Below are positions 1 to 9,620 of a DNA stretch of 25,354 bases, one piece after another. This DNA comes from Isohypsibius dastychi. Taxonomy: Eukaryota; Tardigrada; Eutardigrada; Parachela; Isohypsibiidae. Location: NCBI GenBank assembly GCA_034696485.1, contig JAQIWT010000269.1:1-25354 (forward strand), given 5' to 3'. The notes below the pieces were generated by a model. It had not been told where the DNA came from and did no database searches. It was given only the letters and a program-made list of their open reading frames with translations. The position numbers and the translations under genes are program-made. Numbering within the stretch: the first letter of the stretch is position 1; each line of letters opens with the position of its first letter.

Positions 1-25
1 CTTTTTAGCTCTTCGCGGGGAACAA

Positions 26-45
26 TAGATAGATAGATAAATAAA
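26..45. repeat. short GATA-type microsatellite
   Basis: Three to four copies of a GATA/TAGA unit run into GATAAATAAA. This is simple-sequence DNA just downstream of acyltransferase A, with no other role visible. Confidence 0.7.
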
Positions 46-182
46 CTGTGAGTTCGCTTTGGTGGAAAGATAGAAAAGGGGAAAAAACTAAATGGAAGAA
101 ACCATCACAGCTGCAAAAAAGGAAAATAAAACAACCGGGGGTATCGAGCCGAGAGGGCTTCCGGAACCCATGAAAACATGGG

Positions 183-2313
183 TCAGTGGAATTCCAACTT
201 TTTGTCACCGTATCCATAAAGTTCTTTATGCTGCTCGAATAATTCTGTCAAAGCGACCAAGTACTGATCGTGGACTGCGGAAATTTCCTCATCACTTGGA
301 TCGGTGTTTTTAATGACGTAGACCGGTTCGCCAACTATGTAGAACAAAAAAAGTCCAGTCACGAAACCGCGCAAAAATGATTTCGATATGAATTTGAACT
401 TTCACTCACCAATAACGTTTATCGGATGCCCTATTTGAAATGACTCGTTACCAATAATCCTGGGAAAGTTCATACACCGTAACTTACTTCTCGGCATCCA
501 TCCGAACGAATAAGTTATAATTCCTCTACCGTAAAATATTACAGGAACCTATAAGACAAACAGTCTAAGCGGACTACTTATACTTGATTTTAGCATCGAT
601 GTATTTTACCATTCCAGTAGTTTTCTGAAGCCACCTTTGAACCTTCCGGACTAAAGAACCAGGTGGGTTGGGCAGAACCTGGTCGTACAATTCATTTTCA
701 CCAAATGCGTAAACCGGAACAAGATGCGATCTGCAACCAAGAAAATGGTAGCGTGTTACCGTAAAATTATCGTTATTTTCAACTGTGCATACCCAGTCCT
801 TATGGCCATTTTCACGAAACCTTTTCGGTGTTTCAGCACATGACGAGTTGATCCAGGCCGCGCATCGATCGATTCATGAGCACCACCAACAACCACAACT
901 AAGAAACAATTAATCAAAATTTATGAAGCAAGGTACAAATCAAGACAAGCTAACCAATCGCATTTCCGGATGTTTGGGTGATATGCTTAATGTTTTCTTT
1001 TGACGCATTGGATCCTCCCATACCCATAAAGATCTCTCGAGCGAGTGGCCAAATGTAAGCTAATCTTGTTGTAAGTAACCGAGCACATAAACCAGGGAAC
1101 TTTTCGGAAAATCCAGCAGCCTCTAAAATAAGAAAATCACTTCTAAGTTTGATCCGCAGTTTGACCTATGAAAAGAATGGGTTTTCGGCGACTTCTGCCG
1201 ATCAAATTGCCAAGTTAGCAAATAATTTTTATAATTCTTTATAATCTACCGTAATTAGTTCATGGCAAATGCGGACTTCCAGAAATGCACAATCAGATGA
1301 GAATTCAAGCTTGATTACTTATTACGACGTGTCATTCATGAAATAACTCTACTCCGTTCTCTCGATAAATTGGCCAAGGGTAAAGTAAAATCAGTAAGTG
1401 AGGACCTGTCTAGTGAGACAGGCAGAGAGACAGACAAGCGTCCGCTGGCTCGGGCCTCACTCACTGATTTTATTTTACCCTTGGCCAATTTATCGAGAGA
1501 ACGGAGTACAACAACTGTAAGAAATATTAAGATAATGAGAAATAATATCAGAAATAAGAAAGAAATGATACCTAAGTTGTAACGTAAATACGTAATATGT
1601 AGTATACTATATGTAGTACTGTACCTTATAGTACTGTACGGTAAATATACGAATATATATATTTATACAGTATAGGTGTGAGGAAGAAAAAAATAAACAG
1701 GAAACTCCTGGTGCAACGTAAATGCGTTTTCAGAAAAGTTTGTTCAAAATCGCCAACCCAAAAAGAGCACGTGTTTCTCACCTGTCATGAATGAAACCAG
1801 ACATCCGACTCCTGCGTAAAGCAAAAATGAAATAATAGAACGAAGAAATAGCAGCTCATACAGAAACTAACCGACAATACCATGAGGATGATAAGCAAAT
1901 ATGTAATTATTATTTGCAGGAAGGTCAGCAGTTTTAATCAGGCGGACTGGAAAATATTCCCTCCAGTAATTAAAAACGCTCAGGCGTCGAAGAAAATCTA
2001 CAGGGCGACCTCCGCGATTCTGCTGTCCGTAATCATAAATATACCAAGCAACATATGCCAGGGCGATCCAATACAATCTCGAATAGAACAGATAATACAT
2101 TCCCATTGCTCCGGCAATCCATGATCCCATAAAAAATGTGATGACAAGGAAAGTTGCACCTGTCAAAGAATCATAAACGGGGAAATTAACACCAAAGGCT
2201 AAGTCAAGTGACGATGAGAAGCAAAGTCAGGTTGCCAGAAGATTCGCACCTGTTTGAAGTCTACGTTCGTGTGGAACGTGCAAAGGAGCAAATTTGATCC
2301 CGAGGAATTCCAT
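183..2313 (-). CDS. DGAT2/MOGAT-family acyltransferase, copy A (9 exons, 336 aa)
   Basis: Predicted ER-membrane acyltransferase that adds a fatty acyl group from acyl-CoA to mono- or diacylglycerol. Exons (minus strand): 2313-2250, 2159-1872, 1811-1782, 1122-955, 898-793, 730-610, 548-488, 430-410, 334-183. All junctions are GT-AG and the frame closes at 336 codons plus TGA. Visible features: a MOGAT-like N-terminus (EFLGIKFAPL.VPHERRLQT), two hydrophobic stretches at about residues 24-63, RGGR at 70-73, the family motif HPHG at 112-115, then VVGGAHES, RKGFVKMA, HLVPVYAFGENELY and YGRGIITYSFGWMP. The conserved (C/G)xVSKES block is altered to GGSNASKEN. It is the left-most of four tandem copies and has the most introns, including 30-nt and 21-nt exons; intron 3 (659 bp) carries a foldback element. 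The start is the first ATG giving the family N-terminus. Substrate (MGAT, DGAT or wax synthase) cannot be decided. Confidence 0.9.
1350..1508. mobile_element. foldback/MITE-like element with TA flanks in intron 3 of acyltransferase A
   Basis: Two inverted arms, 1350-1405 and 1453-1508, match at 53 of 56 positions and are separated by a 47-base centre. The termini are TA-CTCCGTTCTC...GAGAACGGAG-TA. If TA is the target duplication, the element is 155 bp (1352-1506), as expected for a Tc1/mariner-derived MITE. Each arm contains the palindrome TTGGCCAA, and the centre holds a smaller perfect hairpin (CCTGTCT/AGACAGG). There is no coding capacity. The family is inferred only from TA flanks and structure. 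Confidence 0.75.
1614..1639. repeat. 11-bp direct repeat in an AT-rich stretch
   Basis: TAGTACTGTAC occurs at 1614-1624 and again at 1629-1639, inside an AT-rich, partly palindromic stretch (about 1590-1672) of intron 3 of acyltransferase A. Probably simple-sequence expansion. Confidence 0.5.
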
Positions 2314-2997
2314 GACAATTCCGGACCCAACAGTAGACGGTTGAAGAATTCGAAAACTCGAGTTTGTCCAATGTAGCTCAGATTGCACCCAGATGTTCAC
2401 CGTTCAGGAATGAATAATCAACGACTCATCAACACTCCCTTTTCTTGTTCCGCCAAATGTGCACCTGGTGCGGTCATTTACTCCACAGCTGATCAAGTGA
2501 GTCAGGGACACACAGCTAAATGATACTCCAACAGTAATCTGTAGCGGCAGCCTGAAATATTAGAACTAATAGACAAAGCTGCTGAGGAAGACCATTTCAG
2601 ACATTTTCAGCTAATTTTAGCAAAAAGTGAACAACAACAAATACATCATCCGAACTCCGAAGACCGAAATTACTCAGCAAGGGGTACACGTACCCAGGTA
2701 ATGGACCCTTGGGGTTGTATATACGTTCGTGCCTTTGTCTTGTAGTAGACACCTCTGGTAGCTGATCATTTGTTTTGGATTTATTTTGTAGTTGTTTCAA
2801 TTTGGAAAACAGTTTCCATCTTCTTAACTTAATTGCGTATTTCTGTACAATATTTATGTGATCATCTCAGTACCACGAAGTCGCACAGTTTCTGTAAACC
2901 AGGACAAGATTTCGTGAGAAACCACTGTCGAACTGGAGAAAAACGCTATTGTGGAGAACGCTTCTGTCAATTTTTATGATCACTGCTGCTGCAGACA
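2314..2997. other. intergenic region, start side of acyltransferase A
   Basis: This lies between the start of acyltransferase A (minus) and the small plus-strand gene, so it should hold both promoters. A TATATA run occurs near 2719, but I see no clear core promoter and no convincing coding exon. The short minus-strand reading frame at 2597-2800 has no recognisable content. Confidence 0.5.
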
Positions 2998-3162
2998 ATG
3001 TCCAAGAAGTGAGTTGTTTCATGAGTTAAAAGACTGGCGTTTATTTGATGCTGTTTTTGTTACAGAAATCCCCCCGGGAGCTTTCCGCACGTTGGTGAAA
3101 AGGGGCATTGTATTCAAAGGAAATGTTCCATTGGTGTTTTTGTTTAGAAAAGATGGGATTCT

Positions 3163-3568
3163 ATGAAACCGATGCCGAAGAAAAGCACCGAAGCTTCCAG
3201 CTTACCTGTGGAAGATCAAATAGCGAGAGCGAACGCAATTGCGGGAATGAGCTCGGATGACTTCATGCCAAAAAGTTTCGTTTCCAGAAGAACAGCGGAA
3301 GCAGTTAGTTCTTGAGATCAAACTGATTGCGAACGATTAATTATTCTTTCATCAGCAGGAAACATCGGAAAAGATTCCCCGACCAAGAGGAAAGCCAGAA
3401 CCAAATAAGGAGCTTACGGGAGTGTTGGCAGGACCACCTGAAGACCTTATAAGTCCATCTTTAATAATCAAGAACGAAGAAGAAAGAGCAAAACGTCTTG
3501 CTGAAAATCTGACGGTTTTGAGACGTAAGTTTCTAGAAGAAACAGGGGAACCGATCGTAATTGACTGA
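3163..3568 (+). CDS. small unrecognised spliced gene between acyltransferases A and B (about 117 aa)
   Basis: I do not recognise the family. Exons 3163-3303 and 3356-3568 join in frame across a 52-bp GT-AG intron (GTTAGT...CATCAG) and end at TGA. The acceptor is a CAGCAG tandem, so 3359 is an alternative exon start that drops one Gln. The product is hydrophilic and soluble-looking. Its N-terminal half contains SSLPVEDQIARANAIAGMSS, a Lys/Pro-rich linker follows (IPRPRGKPEPNKE), and the C-terminus is a probable helix rich in Glu/Arg/Lys/Leu (KNEEERAKRLAENLTVLRRK) ending in EPIVID. A splice acceptor at 3146-3147 lies 15 nt before the ATG, so an upstream exon is likely: 3066-3094 is open and would join in phase through the donor at 3095, but I could not link it to an ATG. 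The gene converges on acyltransferase B. Its length, frame continuity and composition argue for a real gene; no homology was tested. Confidence 0.55.
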
Positions 3569-3584
3569 CAGATTATTCCCAATA

Positions 3585-3590
3585 TTTATT
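3585..3590 (-). terminator. polyadenylation signal of acyltransferase B
   Basis: AATAAA on the minus strand, 126 nt after the stop codon of copy B. It lies just past the stop of the convergent plus-strand gene (3568), so a transcript of B cut 10-30 nt further on would reach the last exon of that gene. Confidence 0.55.
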
Positions 3591-3715
3591 ATGTTTGAAA
3601 CGTTTTCCACTTTACGTAGAGCACTTTTCCAACAACTTCCGAGTCTGGAAAAAGGCAACAGACAGCCTGAATTTGACTGTTACTTATTTTACTTTAATAC
3701 AACTGAAAATTTGGT

Positions 3716-5153
3716 TCATATAAATTCTAAAACTTCGTCAGCTGATCCGAAGTCGGCCTTATGTTGATCAAATAGAAGTTGTAGAGATGTCATATATTTT
3801 TCATGGAGATCGTCAATATCTTCCTGACTTGGGTCTGGTTTCTGTTGCACCGGTATTGGCTTCCCAACTAGAATCTTGAATTGTTAAGAAAAAGTTCAAA
3901 ATCAGGAAATGTTGATGTCGTTACCGATGGTTGTGATGGGCTTCCTATGGGGCATAATTCCGAACGTATAGTTAAATATACCTCTTCCGGCAAATAATAC
4001 AGGTGCATATCCTACGACCTGGCGGAATTTGTCTTGCACATATCTTGTCATGGAACCCACTTCTGCTCTTCTGGATATCCGGTAGACTTCATTTTCTCCA
4101 AATGAAAACGATGGCACTAAATGAGCCCTGAAATTGGTGTTATAGAAGTCAGTTGTTGGAGGTAATAAACAAAGGTATATTTTTCGAATTTTCCGTTTAT
4201 CGGAAAAAACTCACAGTAGGAATTTTATTAATGATTCACAGAAAAGTGTGATGGCTGGAAGCCGATTTTCAGCCACAGAAAAATTTGCGCTGACTTACCC
4301 TGTTTGAAATGCTATTTTGACGAATCCTGCGCGAAAATAATGACAGATTAGTGTCGGTCCGTCGGAATAGCAGCGATATTATATGGTACCAGTGGTACCT
4401 TTTCGATCTCGAAGAACTAACTTTGTTTGACCTGGATTGGCTTCAAATACTTCCTTCGCTCCTCCAATAACTGACAATTTGAGATGTATATTTGAATGCC
4501 AGGTTTTTCGGGATATTATGTTACTAACATACCGATTGAAGCCGCCGTTCCTTTTGTCCTCATCAAATATTTTATGCTTTCTTTGCTGACATTACATCCT
4601 CCCATGACGAGAGCGAGATCCCGCGCAACAGGCATACGGAAAATCGTATTTGAAACTAGCAGAACTGATCGAATTCCCGGGAAGAGATCGCTAAAGCCAG
4701 TCTTGTCGGTCGTGAAATTTATACGATAACCGAACCCGATCACTCCGTGGGGATGAAGACCTCAGGGTAAAATATTGTTGAACAGTTTCTGTTGAATTTC
4801 ATTACTTCTGGGAAAGTTTTATTACCGATAATGTAGCTGAACTCCGGATCCAGATCCGCTGTTTTTCTCAGCTTGATGGGAAAATAATCTCGAAAGTGAT
4901 CCCATATTCCAAGGCGATTTATCCATTCAATTTTTCGTCCGCCGCGCGCATCGGTATCAGAATCGTACGCATACCATGCCAGATAAATCCAGGTGATAGG
5001 ATAGAATTTTGTGAACAGTAAATAAATTAATACGAATGTACTAGTTATTCCGAGCAAAAGAAAAGCTAAGAGATTAGAAAGGATGGCCAAAGTTTGTAGT
5101 CGCCTTTCAATGGGAACGTCAAGAGGGACCAGCTCGATCCCGAAAAGCTTCAT
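3716..5153 (-). CDS. DGAT2/MOGAT-family acyltransferase, copy B (6 exons, 336 aa)
   Basis: Predicted ER acyl-CoA:acylglycerol acyltransferase. Exons (minus strand): 5153-4826, 4760-4533, 4470-4399, 4326-4299, 4127-3925, 3867-3716, all GT-AG, closing at 336 codons plus TGA. Motifs: FGIELVPLDVPIERRLQT at the N-terminus, hydrophobic segments at about 22-63, RGGR 70-73, HPHG 112-115, CNVSKESIKYLM, VIGGAKEVFEANPGQTKLVL, RKGFVKIAFQTGAHLVP, FGENEVYR, AGRGIFNYTFGIMP and RKPITTIVGKPI. The first intron falls before HPHG (after YIIG), 15 nt upstream of its position in copies C and D. The ATG at 5153 gives the family N-terminus; a splice-acceptor-like TATTATAG ends 9 nt before it, suggesting a 5' UTR intron or trans-splice site. 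It faces the small plus-strand gene tail to tail and lies 482 bp downstream of copy C. Confidence 0.92.
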
Positions 5154-5635
5154 GACTTTCAACTATAATAGGAAGACGTGGAACAGTTTCTGTTGTTGTG
5201 AAGCCGGCATGCGCATGCCTTGGGGTGTTTTTGATCACTCGCTTAACTTTCGCCCTGACGTTGCTCCATCTCTTCTCGAGCCAACTTTATCAATGTGAAA
5301 TGGATGTTGCGTGAGCAGAGAGTCAGACAATTATTTTTGCACTGCAAATACTCAAAAAAGCGGATGTTTCTACTCCCTCTCGCCGAAAACCTGGGTCTTC
5401 TACGTCTTTTTTAAAACAATGTCTCATTTTTTTACTACGGATTATAAGTTTCGGAATTCTTGGATTAGAATTCCCTGACATATCTCTATAGGAAATGGAT
5501 ACATGTAAAACAAAAATGCAAAAAACATCCGGGTAGGAAGTTAGGAACCATTGTGGAAGACTGATTACTACAACAGGAGCAGTTTCGGGTGTGCAGCCTC
5601 TGCTTGTGACGTTTTCGGAAGAACTGACTCACAAA
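5154..5635. other. spacer between acyltransferases B and C
   Basis: 482 bp that should hold the promoter of copy B and the 3' UTR of copy C. No AATAAA for copy C was found on the minus strand. The only distinct element is the 14-bp palindrome at 5206-5219. Confidence 0.5.
5206..5219. promoter_or_regulatory. perfect 14-bp palindrome upstream of acyltransferase B
   Basis: GGCATGCGCATGCC is its own reverse complement and lies 53 bp before the ATG of copy B. The GCATGCGCATGC core resembles an NRF-1-type site, but this is only partial consensus agreement, and binding is inferred. Confidence 0.3.
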
Positions 5636-7024
5636 TTAGTCTACGAATTCAAGCTCCTCCTCGCGGAATCCGCATTCGGATTTATAAGCGTCAAATAGTT
5701 CTTTTAATTCCGACATGTATCGCTGATGTAATTCGTCAACTTCTTCCGGTGTGGGGTCAGCTGATTGCTTGACTGCAATCGGTTTCCCAACTAAAATTAA
5801 ATTGCATTACCATGTTGTGTATGAGTTTTAAACATTGGCTCCATCGACTAACCAATTGTTGTGATTGGTTTTCTAAACGGCATGATACCGAAAGTGTAGT
5901 TGAATATTCCACGACCAACAAACAAAACTGGCGCTACGCCGATTATGTGTTGAAATCGTTGCTGAAGCATTCTGATGAAAGATCCTTTTTTGGATGGAAT
6001 CGCTAACCGATAGACTTCGTTTTCACCAAAAGAAAATGCGGGCACGAGATGAGCTCTAAAGTTGGGATTTCACTATTATATTCAGCGGATTTTTGCAAAA
6101 ATTTGAAGGAAGAAAATCAGAACAACTTACCCAGTTTGTAGAGCGATCTTCGCAAAACCTAAAAAAAATAGAAAAAATATTCTGAATTTTTCGTAGGCAT
6201 GTTCGAAACCAGGTGTGTAACCGGAAATCACCTTTTCGATTTTTTAGAACAAGTTTGGTTTCCCCTGGATTTGCCCATAATACTTCTCTTGCTCCACCAA
6301 TGACTGAAAAGACAGGAAATTGTTTCGAAATAAAAAAATTAAACACTCAACTGTAAACTCACCTATTACCGCAGCATTTCCCTTTGTCTTCATAAGATAT
6401 TTAATACTTTCTTTGCTTACATCACAAGCTCCTAGTGCCATGCCTGGATGATTGGAAACTATATTAGTTATTTTATTTAATAACTATTTCACTAACTGTA
6501 TTCTCTTTGAAGCGGTAAATAGTGCATCATCTTTAGACTCAAAACGAACGTCCGTATTCCGGGAAACAGTTGGCTGAAATGATTCGCCTCCGTCAAAAAA
6601 TTCACAAATGCCCCGAATCCGATGATACCTTGAATATAATACTTAAATATAAATATATTGAACATTGATATCCGAAGGTACCGTGAGGATGATGTCCGAT
6701 AATGTAACTGTGTTCAGGATCGAGATCTGCGGTTTTGACAAGTTTGACTGGAAAATAATCCCGGTAATAATTCCATATTGAAAGTCTCCCTAACCAGTCG
6801 ATTTTTCTTCCTCCACGACTGCTTTGGTTGAAATCGTAGATATACCATGCTAAATATAAGTATGAGATCCAAAATAATGGTGAAATGGAAAGAAGAAGCA
6901 GTGCCAGGAAACTTCCGGTGCCCAGGAATAAAAATATAGCAATATGCCAGAAAACAACGGCTGTTTGCAGGCGTCTTTCAATTGGAATATCCAGAGGAGC
7001 GAATTCGAGTCCTAGCATCTTCAT
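5636..7024 (-). CDS. DGAT2/MOGAT-family acyltransferase, copy C (7 exons, 337 aa)
   Basis: Predicted ER acyl-CoA:acylglycerol acyltransferase. Exons (minus strand): 7024-6682, 6628-6497, 6443-6363, 6303-6232, 6158-6131, 6055-5853, 5790-5636, all GT-AG, closing at 337 codons plus TAA. Motifs: LGLEFAPLDIPIERRLQT, hydrophobic stretch at about 22-63, RGGR 70-73, HPHG 112-115, GFGAFVNFLTEA, MALGACDVSKESIKYL, VIGGAREVLWANPGETKL, RKGFAKIALQTGAHLVP, FGENEVYR, VGRGIFNYTFGIMP, RKPITTIVGKPI. The C-terminal tail is acidic and ends near LEF. The reading frame is open further upstream, but no ATG precedes 7024 in it; ATG 7018 is an alternative. An acceptor-like GTTTTTAG ends 29 nt before the ATG. Copies B and C share two introns not found in A or D, suggesting they are each other's closest relatives here. 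Confidence 0.93.
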
Positions 7025-7521
7025 TTCGGCTGCCGCAAAAAATCCAGCTGCTTCTAAAAACGTCAACAAACACGAAATGAGCTCGTAGTGTTCGTATCCA
7101 ACTTGTTGTAAATGGTTAGCGTAAAGGCTTTGCACTGCGGATTGTTATTGATCTAAATTTCATCGCCGTGGGGAAAAGACTGTAAGGGCTCATGAATTTT
7201 GTTATCTGAAGAAACAGACTACCCGGATTCTCGAAATGGAACCGCTTGGAATTAGTACGACCAAAAACGGTGACCATAGTCCAGAGGTGAATTAAATCAA
7301 GTACGTGACCTTTGAAATGTCAGATGCACGTTTCTGATAATCAGTATGAGAAGCCTACAGTAGTTGTAAATTCATGTAAGGTGCCGACCAAGTCTGTCGA
7401 TTTTTTATTCCAGTTTATTTGTGAAAGCGTTCTAAGAGCCGTTCTTTTGAATCAGCAGATTCCGAATTGGAAGATGTCCGAAATATATCAAACTTTTTCG
7501 CAGCGATCACGATCTTAGATT
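7025..7521. other. spacer between acyltransferases C and D
   Basis: 497 bp holding the 5' region of copy C and the 3' UTR of copy D. Apart from the polyadenylation signals at 7404-7419 and the acceptor-like site at 7054-7055, I see nothing recognisable. Confidence 0.5.
7404..7419 (-). terminator. polyadenylation signals of acyltransferase D
   Basis: Two AATAAA hexamers on the minus strand (7419-7414 and 7409-7404), about 105 nt after the stop of copy D. A third AATAAA overlaps the stop codon itself (7525-7520). Confidence 0.55.
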
Positions 7522-8881
7522 TTATTGAATCATTTCCAGCTTCTCGTTTTCCAAAAATCCATAAGTTTTCTTATGCGTTTCGAAAAGATTATTCAGTTCT
7601 TGCATATATTTCTCATGAAGCGCATCCACTTTTTCCTGTGATGGTTCCAGATCCTGTTCCACCTCAATCGGCGAGCCAACTATAAAATTAGATTTTAGAG
7701 TTCATTCAATTTACATTCATTTGAATCAAACAAAGTTTGTCTGAGTCAAGTATCCTTACCGACTGTCGTCACAGGTACACGGAATGGCACCTGGAAATCA
7801 CAAATATGGAATACCAAAAGAAAAACATGAAATGTGAATAAATGAAAATAACCATTCCAAATGAGTAGTTGAAAAATCCTCGTCCTGCAAAGCCATATGA
7901 TTGGTCTAGAAAGAAACTTGGACTGAAATTTCCAGAACTCACCAGCAAAAACAAGCGGAGTAATCCCGGTTATTTTCTGGAACCCACGCTGGAATGCTCG
8001 CATCTTCGATCCGGGCTCGTTGTTCAAAACCAGGTTGTAAATGTCATTTTCGCCGAATGAGTACGAAGGTACCAAATGCGCGCTAAAAAAGGAGAGTGAT
8101 ACATTTTAAGGCAGTGAACTCTAAAATCGGCATACCCTTGTTTGAAGGCCATTTTGACAAATCCCTTCCGGTCTTTCAGGACAATCCTGGTTTTATGAGG
8201 TCGTGCATCCATGGTTTCTTTGGCTCCACCGATAACAATAACTACGAAGTTCCCTTTGGTTTGCATGATGTGTTCAATACTTTCCTTGCTAACATCACAT
8301 ATTCCGAACGCTCCTAAATATTCCCGATAGAACGGGAACATGTGTAGAAGCTTCAGCGTGAGAAGATATGGCTTGAGTCCGTGAAATTTCTGACTGAACC
8401 CCGTTGCCTCCGTTGCGAAATTTATGAAAGCGCCAATTGATATTAAACCTAAACGGAACCATACATCTTAAGGTGAATTTTATCGTACTTCTGTTGAATA
8501 TTCGAACTTACCATGAGGATGAAATCCGACAATATAGTTATTCTTCGGATCCAAGTCTGCTGTTTTTACAAGATTGACCGGAAAGAAGTCTCGAACGTAG
8601 TTGTTGGTGAAAAGATGTCGAGCGAACTCGAAACGACGTCCTCCCTGGCTGCTGGTTTTTCTGTCGTAAACCAGCCATGTTAAATACAGCAAAGATATCC
8701 AGTAGAATTTTGTGAAGAAGAATAGGTATCCTAGTGTGAGGGAAGCTACGGGTCCTCCCCAAACAAAAATATGAACAACAATAAAAACGATGAGGGTTTG
8801 CAGGCGGCGCTGTAAGGGTGTATTTAGAGGAGCAAACTCTACTCCCAGAACTTTCCTGAAAAGAGGTCGAAAATCCAACAT
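7522..8881 (-). CDS. DGAT2/MOGAT-family acyltransferase, copy D (6 exons, 347 aa)
   Basis: Predicted ER acyl-CoA:acylglycerol acyltransferase. Exons (minus strand): 8881-8512, 8448-8136, 8082-7943, 7884-7853, 7790-7760, 7679-7522, all GT-AG, closing at 347 codons plus TAA. It is 27 nt longer at the 5' end than the other copies (MLDFRPLFRKVLGVEFAPL). Motifs: LQRRLQTL, hydrophobic region about 29-73, GGRR, HPHG 121-124, SIGAFINFATEATGF, GICDVSKESIEHIM, VIGGAKETMDARPHKTRIVL, RKGFVKMAFKQGAHLVP, FGENDIYN, AGRGFFNYSFG, VPVTTVVGSPIEV. It lacks the introns around VIGG and RKG seen in B and C, but has two private introns bounding a 32-nt and a 31-nt exon. It is the right-most and probably outermost copy of the tandem array, and diverges from the forkhead gene about 3 kb away. 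Confidence 0.93.
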
Positions 8882-9607
8882 GAACCATAATTTGATGGTT
8901 GAACGCGGAACTTACCCCATTTTTAACTAGGAAAGTTTAGGAGGCAGCACTTTTGGGAATGCAACAATGTGGATGGGATTTTGAAAACTGCGGAATTCAC
9001 TGCGAAAACTGCCCTCTTGACAAGAGGATCTTACGTTTTGGATGTTCGGTGGTGAAATGATTTCGTAGTGGAAGAATTAAGAATACGGTGCAGCAGTGAA
9101 GATAAGATTGTATCGTGTTGGCTTGTATGATCCTGCTAGATTTCGTTGCCTCTTGCGGAATGATAACATCAAGCTTTTCGGCCAGTTGGTCAGAACTTCT
9201 TGGAATGCCAATATTTCGATGCATCCTTCAGTTTTTTAACCCCATCACCGCGAGTTTCGTGAGGTTAACATAAATTTTTGAAAAATTAAAAGTGCGTTGG
9301 TCTAAACAAGCCTCAAAATGTTGGGTAACAAAGCATTAACACAGAAAATTCAATGTCGGTGTTTATGACCTTTCTTGGGTAATTTCAGTGCCCTGCGAAA
9401 AGAGTTTCTGCTTTTGAAACTTTTGTATTTTTATTTTTGTAAACATTTTGCGAAATATGTGACAAGCTTTGTCTTAATTTGAGCAGACAAGGCTACCTGG
9501 GAAGTTGTGTCCGAACTCTTGTCGAAGTTGGCGAATATCGTATTTTGCCTTTTTGTATTATGAAATATTATGTTTTACTTTTTTCTTGGTCTTGTTTTCT
9601 GACCGAA

Positions 9608-9620
9608 GGGGGGGGGGGGG
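9608..9620. repeat. G homopolymer of about 13 bases
   Basis: An uninterrupted G run in otherwise AT-rich intergenic DNA. Its exact length is likely to be unreliable or polymorphic. Confidence 0.8.

Noticed and set aside
92-313. 73-codon plus-strand frame at the left end
   Set aside because: It overlaps the last exon of acyltransferase A on the opposite strand and has no motif.
1879-1880. Splice donor directly after HPHG in acyltransferase A (as in C and D)
   Set aside because: Using the GT at 1880 removes IVG and breaks the frame-consistent join. The donor at 1871 with the 30-nt exon 1811-1782 restores the full family sequence.
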